64,000 nucleotides of DNA from assembly GCF_002008315.2 (NCBI RefSeq), contig NZ_MVDG02000001.1:1674001-1738000 (forward strand), read 5' to 3'. Numbering within the stretch: position 1 is the stretch's first letter; each line of letters begins with the position of its first letter. Below the pieces are notes generated by a model, which was not told the DNA's origin, did not search any database, and saw only the letters and a list, made by a program, of their open reading frames with translations. Source of the stretch: Arthrobacter sp. KBS0703. GTDB lineage: Bacteria > Actinomycetota > Actinomycetes > Actinomycetales > Micrococcaceae. The position numbers and the translations under genes were made by a program. Positions 16,739 through 27,015 of this stretch are shown in pieces.

Positions 16739-17989
16739 TTAGTTTTCGGTCGCGGCGAGTTCACGCTCAACAGCCGCGGTCAGGCGCTCTTCGAGTGCCG
16801 GGACCTTGATCTGCTGGATGATCTCGTTGAGGAAGCCGCGGACGACGAGCCGCCGTGCCACGTCTTCGGGAATGCCGCGTGCCATGAGGTAGAACAGGTG
16901 TTCGTCGTCAAAACGTCCGGTGGAGCTCGCGTGACCGGCGCCTTCGATGAGGCCGGTTTCGATCTCGAGGTTCGGAACCGAGTCCGCGCGGCAGCCGTCC
17001 GTCAGCACAAGGTTCTGGTTCTTCTCGTACGAGTCGGTGCCCAGTGCCTGCTTCTGGATCAGGACGTCGCCCACCCAGACGGTGTGCGCGTTCTTGCCCT
17101 GCAGGGCGCCCTTGTAGAGCACGTTGGACTTGCAGTTGGCCACGTTGTGGTCAACGAAGGACCGGTGCTCCAGGTGCTGCCCGGCGTCGGCGAAGTACAG
17201 GCCCAGCAGCTCGGCCTCGGCACCTTCACCCGCGAAGCGGACGTTGGAGTTCAGGCGCACGATCGATCCGCCGAGGGACACGGCGATGTGCTTGTACACA
17301 GCGTCCTTGCCCACCTGCGCGTCGTGCTGGGCCAGGTGCTTGGCGTCGTCTTCCCAGAGCTGCACCGAGATGACAGTGAGCTTGGCGCCTTCGCCGACGA
17401 TGACTTCCAGGTTGCCGTTGTGGTCGGCCGCACCGGTGTGCTCCAGGATCACGACGCTGCGCGAGTTGGCGCCGGCCTCCAGCACGTAGTGTGCGTTGGA
17501 GCGGCGTCCGGCGCCCGCGCCGTGGACCAGGATCCGCACCGGCTCAGCCGGCTCGGCTTCCGCCGGGATGACCACGTGCAGTGCCTCGTCCGTGTTGGCG
17601 GAGGCGACGACGGCGGCACGGTCGGCCGGGGTCAGCACGGATCCGCGCGGGGCGGCTCCGTGGGCCAGGGGCGTGCGGACATAGCCTTCCGGTGCGTCCA
17701 CGGTGAATGCGGCGGCCGGATCCGGATCGACATCCGTCGCGCGATCCGAGAGCAGGTTGGCCAGTCCGCGGACCGGGCTGAAGCGCCATTCTTCCTCGCG
17801 GCCCGTGGGCAGTGCGAAGTCGGCGACGTCGAAGCTCGTAAGCCGTTCGGCGCGGGAGGACATCACGGTGACGCCGTGGTTGTGGCTGTGGTCCACCTTG
17901 GCGGAGACCAGGCCCTCGCCTTCCTCGGTGAAGCCTGCGATGGAAGGCGCTCCGATGCGGGCCTTTTCAGTAGTAATTTCGGCAGTCAT
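16739..17989 (-). CDS. sufD: Fe-S cluster assembly protein SufD
   Basis: This is a 416-residue SufBD-family scaffold. It shows the beta-helix region (VIVGEGAKLTVISVQLWEDDAKH near the middle) and a C-terminal segment HASSTGRFDDEHLFYLMARGIPEDVARRLVVRGFL, here cited in part, with the conserved His and Glu. SufD pairs with SufB and SufC. The start at 17989 overlaps the last base of sufB, so translation is coupled. The N-terminal part is variable, as usual for SufD. Confidence 0.93.
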   Translation of the reverse strand: MTAEITTEKARIGAPSIAGFTEEGEGLVSAKVDHSHNHGVTVMSSRAERLTSFDVADFALPTGREEEWRFSPVRGLANLLSDRATDVDPDPAAAFTVDAPEGYVRTPLAHGAAPRGSVLTPADRAAVVASANTDEALHVVIPAEAEPAEPVRILVHGAGAGRRSNAHYVLEAGANSRSVVILEHTGAADHNGNLEVIVGEGAKLTVISVQLWEDDAKHLAQHDAQVGKDAVYKHIAVSLGGSIVRLNSNVRFAGEGAEAELLGLYFADAGQHLEHRSFVDHNVANCKSNVLYKGALQGKNAHTVWVGDVLIQKQALGTDSYEKNQNLVLTDGCRADSVPNLEIETGLIEGAGHASSTGRFDDEHLFYLMARGIPEDVARRLVVRGFLNEIIQQIKVPALEERLTAAVERELAATEN

Positions 17990-19452
17990 TAACCGACGGA
18001 TCCTTCCATCTGGAGTTCAATGAGGCGGTTCAGCTCGAGGGCGTATTCCATCGGCAGCTCGCGGGCGATCGGCTCGATGAACCCGCGCACGATCATGGCC
18101 ATGGCTTCGTCTTCGCGCATGCCGCGGGACATGAGGTAGAAGAGCTGCTCTTCGGAAACGCGCGAGACAGTTGCCTCGTGACCCAGCTGGACGTCATCCT
18201 CGCGGATGTCGATGTAGGGGTAGGTGTCCGAGCGGCTGATCGTGTCCACCAGCAGGGCGTCGCAGCGCACGGTGTTGGCCGAGTGCTTGGCGCCTTCGCG
18301 GATCTGGACGAGGCCGCGGTAGGCCGCACGTCCGCCGCCGCGGGCCACTGACTTGGAGATGATGGAGCTCTTGGTGTTCGGCGCGATGTGGACCATCTTG
18401 GAGCCGGTGTCCTGGTGCTGGCCTTCGCCGGCGAACGCGATGGACAGGGTCTCGCCCTTGGCGTGCTCGCCCGTGAGGTAGACGGCCGGGTACTTCATGG
18501 TGACCTTGGAGCCGATGTTGCCATCGATCCATTCCATGGTGGCGCCTTCTTCGCAGATCGCGCGCTTGGTCACCAGGTTGTACACGTTGTTGGACCAGTT
18601 CTGGATGGTGGTGTACCGGACACGGGCGCCCTTCTTGACCACGATTTCCACGACAGCGGAGTGCAGCGAGTCCGACGTGTAGATCGGCGCGGTGCAGCCC
18701 TCGATGTAGTGGACGTAAGAGTCCTCGTCCGCGATGATCAGCGTGCGCTCGAACTGACCCATGTTTTCCGTGTTGATGCGGAAGTACGCCTGCAGCGGAA
18801 TGTCCACGTGGACGCCCTTGGGCACGTACACGAAGGAACCGCCGGACCACACGGCCGTGTTCAGCGAGGCAAACTTGTTGTCTCCCACGGGAATGATGGT
18901 GCCGAAGTACTCCTGGAAGATCTCCGGGTGCTCGCGCAGCGCGGTGTCCGTGTCCAGGAAGATGACGCCCTGGGCCTCAAGGTCCTCGCGGATCTGGTGG
19001 TAGACCACCTCGGACTCGTACTGGGCTGCCACGCCGGAGACCAGGCGACTGCGCTCGGCTTCCGGGATGCCGAGCTTCTCATACGTGTTGCGGATGTCCT
19101 CGGGCAGGTCTTCCCACGTGGCGGCCTGCTTCTCCGTGGAACGGACGAAGTACTTGATGTTGTCAAAGTCGATGCCGGACAGGTCCGCACCCCAGGTGGG
19201 CATGGGCTTGCGGCCGAAGTACTTCAGGCCCTTCAGGCGCAGGTCCAGCATCCACTCCGGCTCGCTCTTCTTGGCCGAAATGTCGCGGACGACTTCCTCG
19301 TTGAGGCCACGGCGTGCGTTGGCGCCGACGTCGTTCTTGTCGGCCCAGCCGTACTCGTAGGTGCCGATTCCGTGGAGCTCGGGATTCTTTTCCAGAATCT
19401 CCGAAATCACAGCAGTCTCGGCAACCGTCTTCTCTGATAGTTGGTCCGTCAT
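17989..19452 (-). CDS. sufB: Fe-S cluster assembly protein SufB
   Basis: The cluster-building scaffold subunit has 487 residues. Typical motifs are [70 protein letters not shown] and [19 protein letters not shown]. No intein interrupts it, unlike the mycobacterial homologue. The start MTDQLSEK overlaps the sufR stop by 4 bp (ATGA). It is the first structural gene after the regulator. Confidence 0.95.
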   Translation of the reverse strand: MTDQLSEKTVAETAVISEILEKNPELHGIGTYEYGWADKNDVGANARRGLNEEVVRDISAKKSEPEWMLDLRLKGLKYFGRKPMPTWGADLSGIDFDNIKYFVRSTEKQAATWEDLPEDIRNTYEKLGIPEAERSRLVSGVAAQYESEVVYHQIREDLEAQGVIFLDTDTALREHPEIFQEYFGTIIPVGDNKFASLNTAVWSGGSFVYVPKGVHVDIPLQAYFRINTENMGQFERTLIIADEDSYVHYIEGCTAPIYTSDSLHSAVVEIVVKKGARVRYTTIQNWSNNVYNLVTKRAICEEGATMEWIDGNIGSKVTMKYPAVYLTGEHAKGETLSIAFAGEGQHQDTGSKMVHIAPNTKSSIISKSVARGGGRAAYRGLVQIREGAKHSANTVRCDALLVDTISRSDTYPYIDIREDDVQLGHEATVSRVSEEQLFYLMSRGMREDEAMAMIVRGFIEPIARELPMEYALELNRLIELQMEGSVG

Positions 19453-20297
19453 CACGGCCTTTCTTGCAGATGGTTGGATATTTCGTCCAGGTTGTCCGTA
19501 ACGGCTCGGGTGGTTTCCGCCACCGTTGCGGCCGGACGGCCTGTTGGTATGTGGGTGGTGCAGACATGGCCCCCGCGCGCCAAGGTGGAGAGGCGCCGCA
19601 CGTCGACGCCGACCAGCCGGGAAAACGTCTCGGTTTCAGCATCGCAGAAAACGGGGAACTGTGCTGCGAGCTGCTGGATGGGGCAGTGGCCCTGGCACAG
19701 CTGGACGCTGGACAGCGCTGCCGGCAGCGGCGCCCTGGCCTCGATGGACGCGGTGGAGGCTACATAGCCGTCCCGGGACAGCGCGGCGGAAAGCGCCTGC
19801 GCCCGGGCGGTGATGTCGGTTCCGGCCGCATCAACCTCCGGGGCGTAGCGGCGTTCCATCTCGGAAAAACGCTCGACGGCGAACTTCCGCACTGCTTCGG
19901 TACCGGCCATTTCTTCGAGCTGCTTGAGCGCGGTGCTGGCGATGTTCAGGTAGTCGTCACCGAGCGTCGACTGGCCCTGTGAACTCAGGACATAGCGGCG
20001 GGCGGGGCGTCCGGCGCCGGCGCCGGCACGGGCAACACGCTTGACTTCGATGACGCCTGCACGGGACAGATGGTCCAGGTGGCGGCGGACGGCGGCCGGC
20101 GTGAAGCCGAGAAGGTCGCCCAGTTCCGCGGCGCTGACGGGTCCGTGTTCGAGTACCGCACTGAGGACGCGGTCGCGCGTGCGCTCGTCAGCGTCGGCTG
20201 CCGGCGGCACGGCCGCCAGGGCATCGCGCTTTCCACCGCGCAGCGCGCTAAGCGGCGCGCGGTGCCCGGCCAGAGGCAGGGAAGTGGGATTACTCAT
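19452..20297 (-). CDS. sufR: SufR-type Fe-S-sensing transcriptional regulator
   Basis: This 281-residue regulator has an N-terminal winged helix (about residues 40-88, [22 protein letters not shown]). A C-terminal cysteine cluster comprises Cys201, Cys205 and Cys218 (LCQGHCP...VFCDAE), with Cys246 further on. SufR proteins bind a [4Fe-4S] cluster and repress suf when the cluster is intact. It is the first gene of the suf operon and is probably autoregulated. ATG 20297 is chosen; ATG 20306 is possible. The upstream region 20298-20412 is shared with a divergent ABC exporter. Confidence 0.9.
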   Translation of the reverse strand: MSNPTSLPLAGHRAPLSALRGGKRDALAAVPPAADADERTRDRVLSAVLEHGPVSAAELGDLLGFTPAAVRRHLDHLSRAGVIEVKRVARAGAGAGRPARRYVLSSQGQSTLGDDYLNIASTALKQLEEMAGTEAVRKFAVERFSEMERRYAPEVDAAGTDITARAQALSAALSRDGYVASTASIEARAPLPAALSSVQLCQGHCPIQQLAAQFPVFCDAETETFSRLVGVDVRRLSTLARGGHVCTTHIPTGRPAATVAETTRAVTDNLDEISNHLQERP

Positions 20298-20400
20298 GGA
20301 ATACACAACACAATCATGTCGTAATTTACTCCGCCCATCCAGTAAGGCTTGGCTGACCTGCTGCTCCGGGCGGTCACATCGGAGCCCGTACTACTTCACG

Positions 20401-20406
20401 TAGAAT
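20401..20406 (+). promoter_or_regulatory. -10 box TAGAAT, leaderless start of ABC ATPase gene
   Basis: TAGAAT ends 6 bases before the GTG at 20413, with no ribosome site between. This is the leaderless arrangement. Confidence 0.55.
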
Positions 20407-20412
20407 GCTGGG

Positions 20413-21381
20413 GTGCGATCCCCCAAATCCCCCGTACTGTCCATCAGCGGGCTCATTAAGGACGTCGGTCCGCTGCCCACCCTCGATGGCAGGATGCTGA
20501 GGGTGGTGAGCGACGTCTCACTCGTCGCCGGACGCGGCGAGGTAACGGCGCTGCTCGGAGCCAACGGCGCCGGCAAAACCACCACCATCGAGTGCGCGCA
20601 GGGCCTCCAGAAGCGCACCGGCGGCACAATTTCCCTGTTGGGCGAGGATCCCGGCAGCGCCGGAGCGGAACTGCGGTCCCGCGTAGGGGTCATGCTCCAG
20701 GACGGCGGCCTCCCGCCGTCGGCCCGTCCCATTCCCCTGCTCCGCCACATCGCCGGCATGTACCGCAATCCGAGGCCGCTCGACGAACTGGTGGAGCGGC
20801 TCGGCATCGATGCGTTCAGCCGGACCAGTGTCCGCCGGCTGTCCGGCGGACAGAAGCAGCGGCTGGCCCTCGCCGCCGCGCTCATCGGCAATCCCGAAGT
20901 GCTGTTCCTCGACGAACCGAGCGCCGGCCTTGACCCGCAGTCGCGCCAGCTTGTCTTCGGGCTGATTTCGGAGCTCCGGAACAGCGGGATGGGCATCATC
21001 CTGACCACCCACCTGATGGACGATGCCCAGCGCCTCGCCGACTACGTGTACATCATTGACGCCGGCAGGAATGTCGCCGAGGGCACCGTCGCCCAGCTCC
21101 TGCAGCACCACACCCCGGACATGGCCCGGAAGGACCACATCCGGACCCTGCATTTCGAGGCGCTGCCCGGGCTGGACTTCACGGGTGTCCTTCCCGCCGA
21201 GGTGGAGGTCAGGGAGACGCGGGCCGGCAGCTACTCGGCCACCGGCGTGCTCACCCCTGCGGACCTTGCCGCGCTGACGGCGTGGTGGGCGGCCCACGGC
21301 GTGATGCCAGGGTCCATGAGCATGGAGGCCCGCAGCCTCGAAGACGTATTCCTCGACATTTCCGGAAGGGAAGTCCGATGA
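20413..21381 (+). CDS. ABC exporter ATP-binding protein
   Basis: This 322-residue ABC-2 type ATPase has Walker A GANGAGKTTTIE, Q-loop VGVMLQDGGLP, signature LSGGQKQRL, Walker B VLFLDEPSAGLDPQ and H-loop LTTHLMDDA. The C-terminal 70 residues resemble DrrA-like exporters. It partners with the overlapping permease gene (4 bp overlap). The pair lies between sufR (divergent) and ctaA. The substrate is unknown; proximity to heme A synthesis may be fortuitous. Confidence 0.88.
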   Translation: MRSPKSPVLSISGLIKDVGPLPTLDGRMLRVVSDVSLVAGRGEVTALLGANGAGKTTTIECAQGLQKRTGGTISLLGEDPGSAGAELRSRVGVMLQDGGLPPSARPIPLLRHIAGMYRNPRPLDELVERLGIDAFSRTSVRRLSGGQKQRLALAAALIGNPEVLFLDEPSAGLDPQSRQLVFGLISELRNSGMGIILTTHLMDDAQRLADYVYIIDAGRNVAEGTVAQLLQHHTPDMARKDHIRTLHFEALPGLDFTGVLPAEVEVRETRAGSYSATGVLTPADLAALTAWWAAHGVMPGSMSMEARSLEDVFLDISGREVR

Positions 21382-22136
21382 CGACAGTGACCGGCGGCGC
21401 TCCCGCTCCCCTGCTCCGCCGGATCCTGCTGCAGGGCCAGTACGAGGCGATGACAATGCTCCGGAACGGAGAGCAGCTGATCCTCGCGATCGTCCTGCCG
21501 CTGCTGGCCCTGATCGGCCTCACCGTGACGCCGCTGCTGGACGGGCTGGGCGACAGCCGGATCAACGTGGCCGTTCCCGGCATCCTCGCGCTGTGCGCCA
21601 TGTCCACCGCCTTCACCGGCCAGGGCATCTCGACCGGATTCGACCGCCGCTACGGCGTGCTGCGCTTCCTCTCCACCACACCGCTGGGACGCACCGGCCT
21701 CATCGCCGGAAAGATCATCGCCGTCCTGGCCGTCCTGTTCCTGCAGGTGCTGATCGTCTCCGGCATAGCCCTAACGCTCGGCTGGCGGCCCGATCCGGCC
21801 GGCTGGCTGCCGGGCATGGGACTTTTGATACTTGGCGCGGCCGCGTTCACGGCCCTCGGCCTGCTGGTGGCCGGGACAGTCCGACCCGAGGCCACACTCG
21901 CCATCACCAACCTGCTGTGGATCCTCCTCGGGGCCCTCGGCGGCATCGTCATCCCCGCCCCGCGGCTGCCCGGACCGGCCCAGGATGCCGTGCATTTCCT
22001 GCCGTCCGGAGCCCTCGGCCAAGGACTGCGCGATGCGTTCCTGCACGGTGCCGTCGACGGCGCCTCTGTCCTTATCCTGCTGTTGTGGCTGGTTGTCGCC
22101 GGCGCGGCAGCCATCCGTTGGTTCAAGTGGAATTGA
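21378..22136 (+). CDS. ABC-2 type exporter permease
   Basis: This membrane protein of 252 residues has six predicted helices, including LILAIVLPLLALIGLTV, IIAVLAVLFLQVLIVSGIAL and ASVLILLLWLVVAGAAAI. The conserved FDRRYGVLRFLSTTPLGR segment is that of ABC-2 permeases. It forms the channel for the preceding ATPase. The ATG overlaps that gene's stop (ATGA). ctaA follows 8 bp later, so all three may be co-transcribed. Confidence 0.87.
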   Translation: MTTVTGGAPAPLLRRILLQGQYEAMTMLRNGEQLILAIVLPLLALIGLTVTPLLDGLGDSRINVAVPGILALCAMSTAFTGQGISTGFDRRYGVLRFLSTTPLGRTGLIAGKIIAVLAVLFLQVLIVSGIALTLGWRPDPAGWLPGMGLLILGAAAFTALGLLVAGTVRPEATLAITNLLWILLGALGGIVIPAPRLPGPAQDAVHFLPSGALGQGLRDAFLHGAVDGASVLILLLWLVVAGAAAIRWFKWN

Positions 22137-22144
22137 GAAATACC

Positions 22145-23089
22145 GTGAGCACGGCTTCGCGCCTCCCCCAGATCGTCGGCCGCCTGGCATCAAAGCTTCC
22201 CGTCACCGTTGATTCAACCGTCCGCCGCCTCGCGGTGCTGTCCCTCATCGGGCAGACGCTCCTGGTGGTGACCGGCGGCGCCGTCAGGCTGACCGCCTCC
22301 GGGCTGGGCTGCCCCACCTGGCCGCGCTGCACGAACGAATCCCTGGTCAACACCCCCGAAATGGGCATCCACGGCTTCATCGAGTTCGGCAACCGGCTGC
22401 TGACCTTCGCCCTCGCCGCCGTCGCGGCGATGATGCTGGTCTACCTGTGGAACCTGCGCAAGGAACGCAAGGACCTCTTCCTGCTTGCCCTGGGCCTGCT
22501 GGCCAGCATTCCCGCGCAGGCCATCATCGGCGGCGTGACGGTGCTGACGCGCCTCAACCCGTGGGTGGTCGGCCTCCACTTCCTGGTTTCCATGGCCCTG
22601 GTGGTCTTCGCCACGCTCCTGGTGAACCGCGCGTACGGCAGGACCGGACGTATCCTCACCCGCCCGCTGGCGTCCCTGCCGGGAGTCCTGCGGCCGGTGA
22701 CGGCCGCCGTCGCTGTTTTCTCCGCCGTGGCGGTGATGCTGGGCGTGGTGGTGACCGGCGCGGGCCCGCACGCCGGCGACGCCAACGCACCCCGCAATAA
22801 CCTCGACTGGGACCTCTTCTCCCACATCCACGCTGTTCCGGCCTACGTGATCACCGCAGGAACCCTCTTTGCCGCCTACCTGGTGTTCCGCCGCGGCATC
22901 TCCGGCCCGTTCCGAACGGCCGTGCTCCTGCTCCTCGGCGTCACCCTGCTTCAGGCCGTCATCGGCTTCACGCAGTACTACAACGGCATCCCGGCGCTCC
23001 TCGTGGGCGCCCACATGCTGGGCGCGGCACTCCTGATGAGCGCCGCAACCAATGTTTGGGACATCGCCCGCTACAGCCAGGCCAGGTAA
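22145..23089 (+). CDS. ctaA: Heme A synthase CtaA (COX15 family)
   Basis: This 314-residue membrane protein has eight helices in two related halves. Conserved elements are VVTGGAVRLTASGLGCPTWPRC, with the paired Cys of bacterial CtaA, and the heme-ligand His residues in HGFIEFGNR, VVGLHFLVS, SHIHAVPAY and VGAHMLGA. It oxidises the heme O methyl group to heme A for cytochrome oxidase. The GTG start lies 8 bp after the permease. ctaB lies convergent on the other strand. Confidence 0.92.
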   Translation: MSTASRLPQIVGRLASKLPVTVDSTVRRLAVLSLIGQTLLVVTGGAVRLTASGLGCPTWPRCTNESLVNTPEMGIHGFIEFGNRLLTFALAAVAAMMLVYLWNLRKERKDLFLLALGLLASIPAQAIIGGVTVLTRLNPWVVGLHFLVSMALVVFATLLVNRAYGRTGRILTRPLASLPGVLRPVTAAVAVFSAVAVMLGVVVTGAGPHAGDANAPRNNLDWDLFSHIHAVPAYVITAGTLFAAYLVFRRGISGPFRTAVLLLLGVTLLQAVIGFTQYYNGIPALLVGAHMLGAALLMSAATNVWDIARYSQAR

Positions 23090-23161
23090 GGCAGCCGCGC
23101 GGAGCAGTCCGCGCCAAACAGTCCGGCGCGACGCAGTCCGGCACAAAGCAGCTCAGCAGAC

Positions 23162-23197
23162 GAAAGTACCCCGGTCCGCACTGACCGGGGTACTTTC
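23162..23197 (+). terminator. Terminator hairpin after ctaA
   Basis: 15-bp perfect arms (23162-23176 and 23183-23197) with a 6-base loop lie 73 bp after ctaA. No long T run follows, but the stem is strong. Confidence 0.75.
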
Positions 23198-23270
23198 TAC
23201 TTGTATTGACGTAGTTGTACAGACGCCCTCCCGCGCCCTGCACACTTTCCGCGACTCACTCTCCACCTAC

Positions 23271-23293
23271 GCAGGCACGCAGGCACGCAGGCA
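23271..23293. repeat. Short 8-bp tandem repeat (GCAGGCAC x2.9)
   Basis: GCAGGCAC is repeated almost three times between the convergent ctaA and ctaB genes. It is a simple slippage repeat with no evident function. Confidence 0.8.
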
Positions 23294-23296
23294 AAG

Positions 23297-23332
23297 GCAA
23301 TGGCTCCTCCACATGGTGTGAAGGAGCATTGC
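23297..23332 (-). terminator. Imperfect hairpin after ctaB
   Basis: GCAAT-g-GCTCCT pairs with AGGAGC-ATTGC across an inner CACA/TGTG stem, about 58 bp beyond the ctaB stop. A short T run (CCTTTG) follows on the minus strand. Confidence 0.5.
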
Positions 23333-23390
23333 AGAAGCTGTTGCGAAAAGCGGGAGAACGTCCTGGAGGCCGGAACCGCGACGGGTGCGG

Positions 23391-24350
23391 TCAGCCCATG
23401 AGCGGCGAACCGACAAACGGGTCCACCGCCAGGGCGATGAAGAGGAGCGTCAGGTAGCTGATGGAGCCGTGGAAGACCTTCATGGCGCCCTTGTCCGAGA
23501 GGTCCCCGCCCTGCGCCCGGTTATACAGGGCGTGGGACTCGTACAGGAACCACGCACCGGCAAGAACAGCGGTCACGGTGTAGACCCAGCCGGCACCCCC
23601 TGCGGGAACCATGAGCAGCGAACACACCACCATGGCCCAGGCGTAGAGGACCACCTGCACGGAAACCACCTTGGCGCCGGCGATGGCGCCGAGCATGGGC
23701 ACGTTGGCGTTCCGGTAGTCCTCGCCGTAGCGCATGGACAGCGGCCAGTAGTGCGGCGGCGTCCACAGGAAGATCACCATGAACAGCACGACTGCCGGCC
23801 ACTCGACGGTATTGGTGACGGCGGCCCACGCGATGAGAACCGGGAAGCAGCCCGCCGCACCGCCCCAAACGATGTTCTGGGCAGTGCGCCGCTTCAGGAT
23901 CATGGTGTAAATCACGACGTAAAAAACGATGGCGCCGAGCCCGAGCCACGCGGACAGCGGGTTCGCGCCGAACCACAGGATGGCGATGGCAGCCGCGCCC
24001 AGGAGCCACGCAAAAATGAGGGCCTCGCGCGGCGTGACCTCACCCGTGACCAGCGGGCGCTTTTCGGTACGGTGCATCAGCTTGTCGATGTCGCGGTCGA
24101 TGTAGCAGTTGAAGGCTCCGGCGCTGCCAGCGGCGAACGCGCCGCCCACCAGCGTTGCAAGGATGAGCCCGAGGGACGGAAAACCGCGCTGGGCATAAAT
24201 CATCGTGGGGAGCGTGCTGACCAGCAGAAGTTCGATGACCCGCGGTTTGGTGAGAGCAAGGTACGCCTTCGCCTTGCGGGCTAGTCCGGCTCTTGCGTGG
24301 ACCCTGGCGGAGGTCAGCGGCGTATCTGTTGTGCTCACGTTGGCAGTCAC
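23391..24350 (-). CDS. ctaB: Protoheme IX farnesyltransferase CtaB (heme O synthase)
   Basis: This UbiA-family prenyltransferase of 319 residues has nine helices. The first Asp-rich motif is NCYIDRDID and the second aspartate region is MRYGEDYRN. Also present are [17 protein letters not shown] and FLWTPPHYW. It farnesylates heme B to heme O, the substrate of CtaA. The GTG at 24350 is chosen; the longer frame to 24749 has no homology character. It is divergent from the tkt operon across a long intergenic region. Confidence 0.92.
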   Translation of the reverse strand: MTANVSTTDTPLTSARVHARAGLARKAKAYLALTKPRVIELLLVSTLPTMIYAQRGFPSLGLILATLVGGAFAAGSAGAFNCYIDRDIDKLMHRTEKRPLVTGEVTPREALIFAWLLGAAAIAILWFGANPLSAWLGLGAIVFYVVIYTMILKRRTAQNIVWGGAAGCFPVLIAWAAVTNTVEWPAVVLFMVIFLWTPPHYWPLSMRYGEDYRNANVPMLGAIAGAKVVSVQVVLYAWAMVVCSLLMVPAGGAGWVYTVTAVLAGAWFLYESHALYNRAQGGDLSDKGAMKVFHGSISYLTLLFIALAVDPFVGSPLMG

Positions 24351-24859
24351 TCTGTTCTGTCTGGCTGTGTTGTCTGACTGATCTGCCCGAATCCTGGGTC
24401 CGGAATGATCCCTCAACGGCGGTCGACGGGCTTGAAAGTGCTCTTCGCGTGCCCTGCCTGTCCGCCGGTGGCCTCCCGATATCATACCGCGGTCCCGCAT
24501 GGGTCGTTGGCACCGCCCGACTTGGCCAAATCGCTGAAAATGATTCCTTCGAGCTTGCATCGAGCACATTAACGCAGCCTCACCGGAGACACCCGCCAAG
24601 AGTGATTCACAAAGAGAAATTGCGTCCAATTGGTGAGATTTTCGCCGCCCGAAGTGTGGAATAGAGCTAAGCTGTCTGCAGATCAGCGCACACTGGGAAA
24701 CGGCTAGAAACCGCATTCCCATCCCGTCCAGCGACTGAATGAAGATCAACGTTTCAATGGTGAACGGCTGGTAGACAAAAACGCAGCGGGCACCGACCTG
24801 TGCCTTGCCGCGACCTGTCCGTACCGCTTGCCGTTAGCACAGAGAGGGGCCCGGTTTTC
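24351..24859. other. Long intergenic region between divergent ctaB and tkt
   Basis: About 509 bp with no recognisable gene. It is less GC-rich than its neighbours in the part around 24530-24780, as expected for promoters. It probably holds promoters for both ctaB and the pentose phosphate operon, but I cannot assign specific boxes with confidence. The tkt ribosome site GAGAGGGG lies at 24842-24849. Confidence 0.6.
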
Positions 24860-26986
24860 GTGCCACATTTGAAAGAGCAAGAACTGACATGGACCAGTTT
24901 GGACCAGCGCGCGGTTGACACGGTCCGTGTCCTTGCCGCGGACGCCGTCGAAAAGGTGGGCAATGGCCACCCCGGCACCGCAATGAGCCTGGCCCCGGCC
25001 GCATACCTTCTCTTCCAGAAGATGATGCGCCACGACCCCAAGAACCCGGACTGGATCGGCCGTGACCGGTTCATCCTCTCCCCCGGCCACACGTCCCTGA
25101 CGCTGTACATCCAGCTGTTCCTCTCCGGCTATGGCCTGGAGCTGAAGGACCTGCAGGCGCTGCGCACCTGGGGTTCACTGACACCCGGCCACCCGGAATA
25201 CAAGCACACCGCCGGCGTCGAGATCACCACCGGTCCGCTCGGCCAGGGCCTCGCGTCCGCTGTCGGCTTCGCATACTCCCAGCGCCGCCAGCGCGGCCTG
25301 TTCGACGCCGACGCTGCCGCCGGCACCAGCCCGTTCGACCACACCATCTGGGTCATCGCCTCCGACGGCGACCTCCAGGAAGGTGTCACCTCCGAGGCTT
25401 CCTCGCTGGCCGGCCACCAGGAACTGGGCAACCTCGTGGTGATCTACGACGAGAACCACATCTCGATTGAAGACGACACCGACATCGCCTTCACCGAGGA
25501 CGTCCTCAAGCGCTACGAAGCCTACGGCTGGCACGTCCAGCGCGTGGACTGGACCAAGACCGGCGATTACAAGGAAGACGTCCAGGAGCTGCACGCGGCG
25601 CTCCAGGCGGCCAAGGCCGAGACGTCCAAGCCGTCCATCGTCTCGCTGCGCACCATCATCGGCTACCCCGCGCCGAAGAAGCAGAACACCGGCAAGATTC
25701 ACGGCTCGGCCCTCGGCTCCGAAGAAGTGGCGGCACTGAAGCAGGTCCTCGGGTTCGACCCCGAGAAGACCTTCGAGGTCGACGAGGAAGTGCTGGCCCA
25801 CGCCCGCGCCGTCGTGGACCGCGGCGCCCACGCACGCAAGGAATGGGAGGAGTCCTTCGCGGCCTGGCAGTCCGCCAACCCCGAAGCCGCCGCCCTTCTG
25901 GAACGAGTGGAAGCACGCAAGCTGCCGTCCGAACTCGACGCTGCGCTGCCCGTCTTCCCGGCCGGCAAGGACGTGTCCACCCGTGCGGCCTCGGGCAAGG
26001 TCCTGAACGCCATCGGCCCGGTCATGCCGGAACTCTGGGGCGGCTCCGCCGACCTCGCCGAGTCGAACAACACCACGATCGAAGGCTCGCCGTCGTTCGT
26101 TCCGGCGTCCAAGCAGACCGAGGCCTGGAAGGGCAACCCCTACGGCCGCGTCCTGCACTTCGGTATCCGCGAGCACGCGGCCGCCTCGATCGTCAACGGC
26201 ATCGCCCTGCACGGCAAGACCCGCGCGTTCTCCGGTACGTTCCTGATCTTCAGCGACTACCAGCGCCCCGCCATCCGCCTCGGCGCACTCATGGGCGTGC
26301 CGTCGCTGTATGTCTGGACCCACGACTCCATCGGTCTGGGCGAAGACGGCCCCACCCACCAGCCGGTGGAACAGCTGGCCTCCCTGCGCGCCATTCCGGG
26401 CCTGGACGTCGTCCGTCCCGGTGACGCCAATGAGGTCTCGGCGGCATGGAAGTCCATGCTGGAGAACCACGACAACCCGGCCGGCATCGTGCTGACCCGC
26501 CAGAACATCCCCACCTACGCCCGCGGCGAAGGCGAAGCGGAAGGCGACACCTTCGGCTCCACCGCCGGCGTTGCCAAGGGCGGATACGTCCTGGCCGAGG
26601 CCTCCAAGGACGGTGCGACCGCGCCGGCACAGGTCATCCTCATCGGCACGGGCTCGGAAGTCCAGCTCGCCGTCGAGGCCCGCGAAGCGCTGCAGGCCGA
26701 GGGCATCGCCACCCGCGTGGTCTCCATGCCCTGCGTCGAGTGGTTCAACAAGCAGGACGCCGCGTACCGCGAGGCCGTCCTGCCCGCCGCAGTCAAGGCC
26801 CGCGTTTCAGTCGAAGCCGGCCTGGCCCTGGGCTGGAGGGAGTTCGTCGGCGACGCCGGACGCTCCATCAGCCTCGAGCACTTCGGCGCCTCAGCCGACT
26901 ACAAGCGCCTGTTCCAGGAATTCGGCATCACCGCGGAGGCTGTCACCGCCGCCGCCAAGGATTCCCTCGCCGGAATCCAGTCCTGA
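24860..26986 (+). CDS. tkt: Transketolase
   Basis: This thiamine-diphosphate enzyme has about 708 residues. Motifs are [19 protein letters not shown], the ThDP/Mg motif with [22 protein letters not shown], and the catalytic region [17 protein letters not shown]. It transfers two-carbon units between sugar phosphates in the non-oxidative pentose phosphate pathway. The start is taken as GTG 24860 after GAGAGGGG, because family homology begins near [12 protein letters not shown]. It is the first gene of the operon tkt-tal-pgi-zwf-opcA-pgl. Confidence 0.94.
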   Translation: MPHLKEQELTWTSLDQRAVDTVRVLAADAVEKVGNGHPGTAMSLAPAAYLLFQKMMRHDPKNPDWIGRDRFILSPGHTSLTLYIQLFLSGYGLELKDLQALRTWGSLTPGHPEYKHTAGVEITTGPLGQGLASAVGFAYSQRRQRGLFDADAAAGTSPFDHTIWVIASDGDLQEGVTSEASSLAGHQELGNLVVIYDENHISIEDDTDIAFTEDVLKRYEAYGWHVQRVDWTKTGDYKEDVQELHAALQAAKAETSKPSIVSLRTIIGYPAPKKQNTGKIHGSALGSEEVAALKQVLGFDPEKTFEVDEEVLAHARAVVDRGAHARKEWEESFAAWQSANPEAAALLERVEARKLPSELDAALPVFPAGKDVSTRAASGKVLNAIGPVMPELWGGSADLAESNNTTIEGSPSFVPASKQTEAWKGNPYGRVLHFGIREHAAASIVNGIALHGKTRAFSGTFLIFSDYQRPAIRLGALMGVPSLYVWTHDSIGLGEDGPTHQPVEQLASLRAIPGLDVVRPGDANEVSAAWKSMLENHDNPAGIVLTRQNIPTYARGEGEAEGDTFGSTAGVAKGGYVLAEASKDGATAPAQVILIGTGSEVQLAVEAREALQAEGIATRVVSMPCVEWFNKQDAAYREAVLPAAVKARVSVEAGLALGWREFVGDAGRSISLEHFGASADYKRLFQEFGITAEAVTAAAKDSLAGIQS

Positions 26987-27015
26987 CAGCACCTACAGTT
27001 TCAAGGAGATATGAA

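Noticed and set aside
23271..23293. Tandem GCAGGCAC units as a CRISPR or att site
   Set aside because: The unit is 8 bp with no spacers and no integrase nearby; it is simple slippage.
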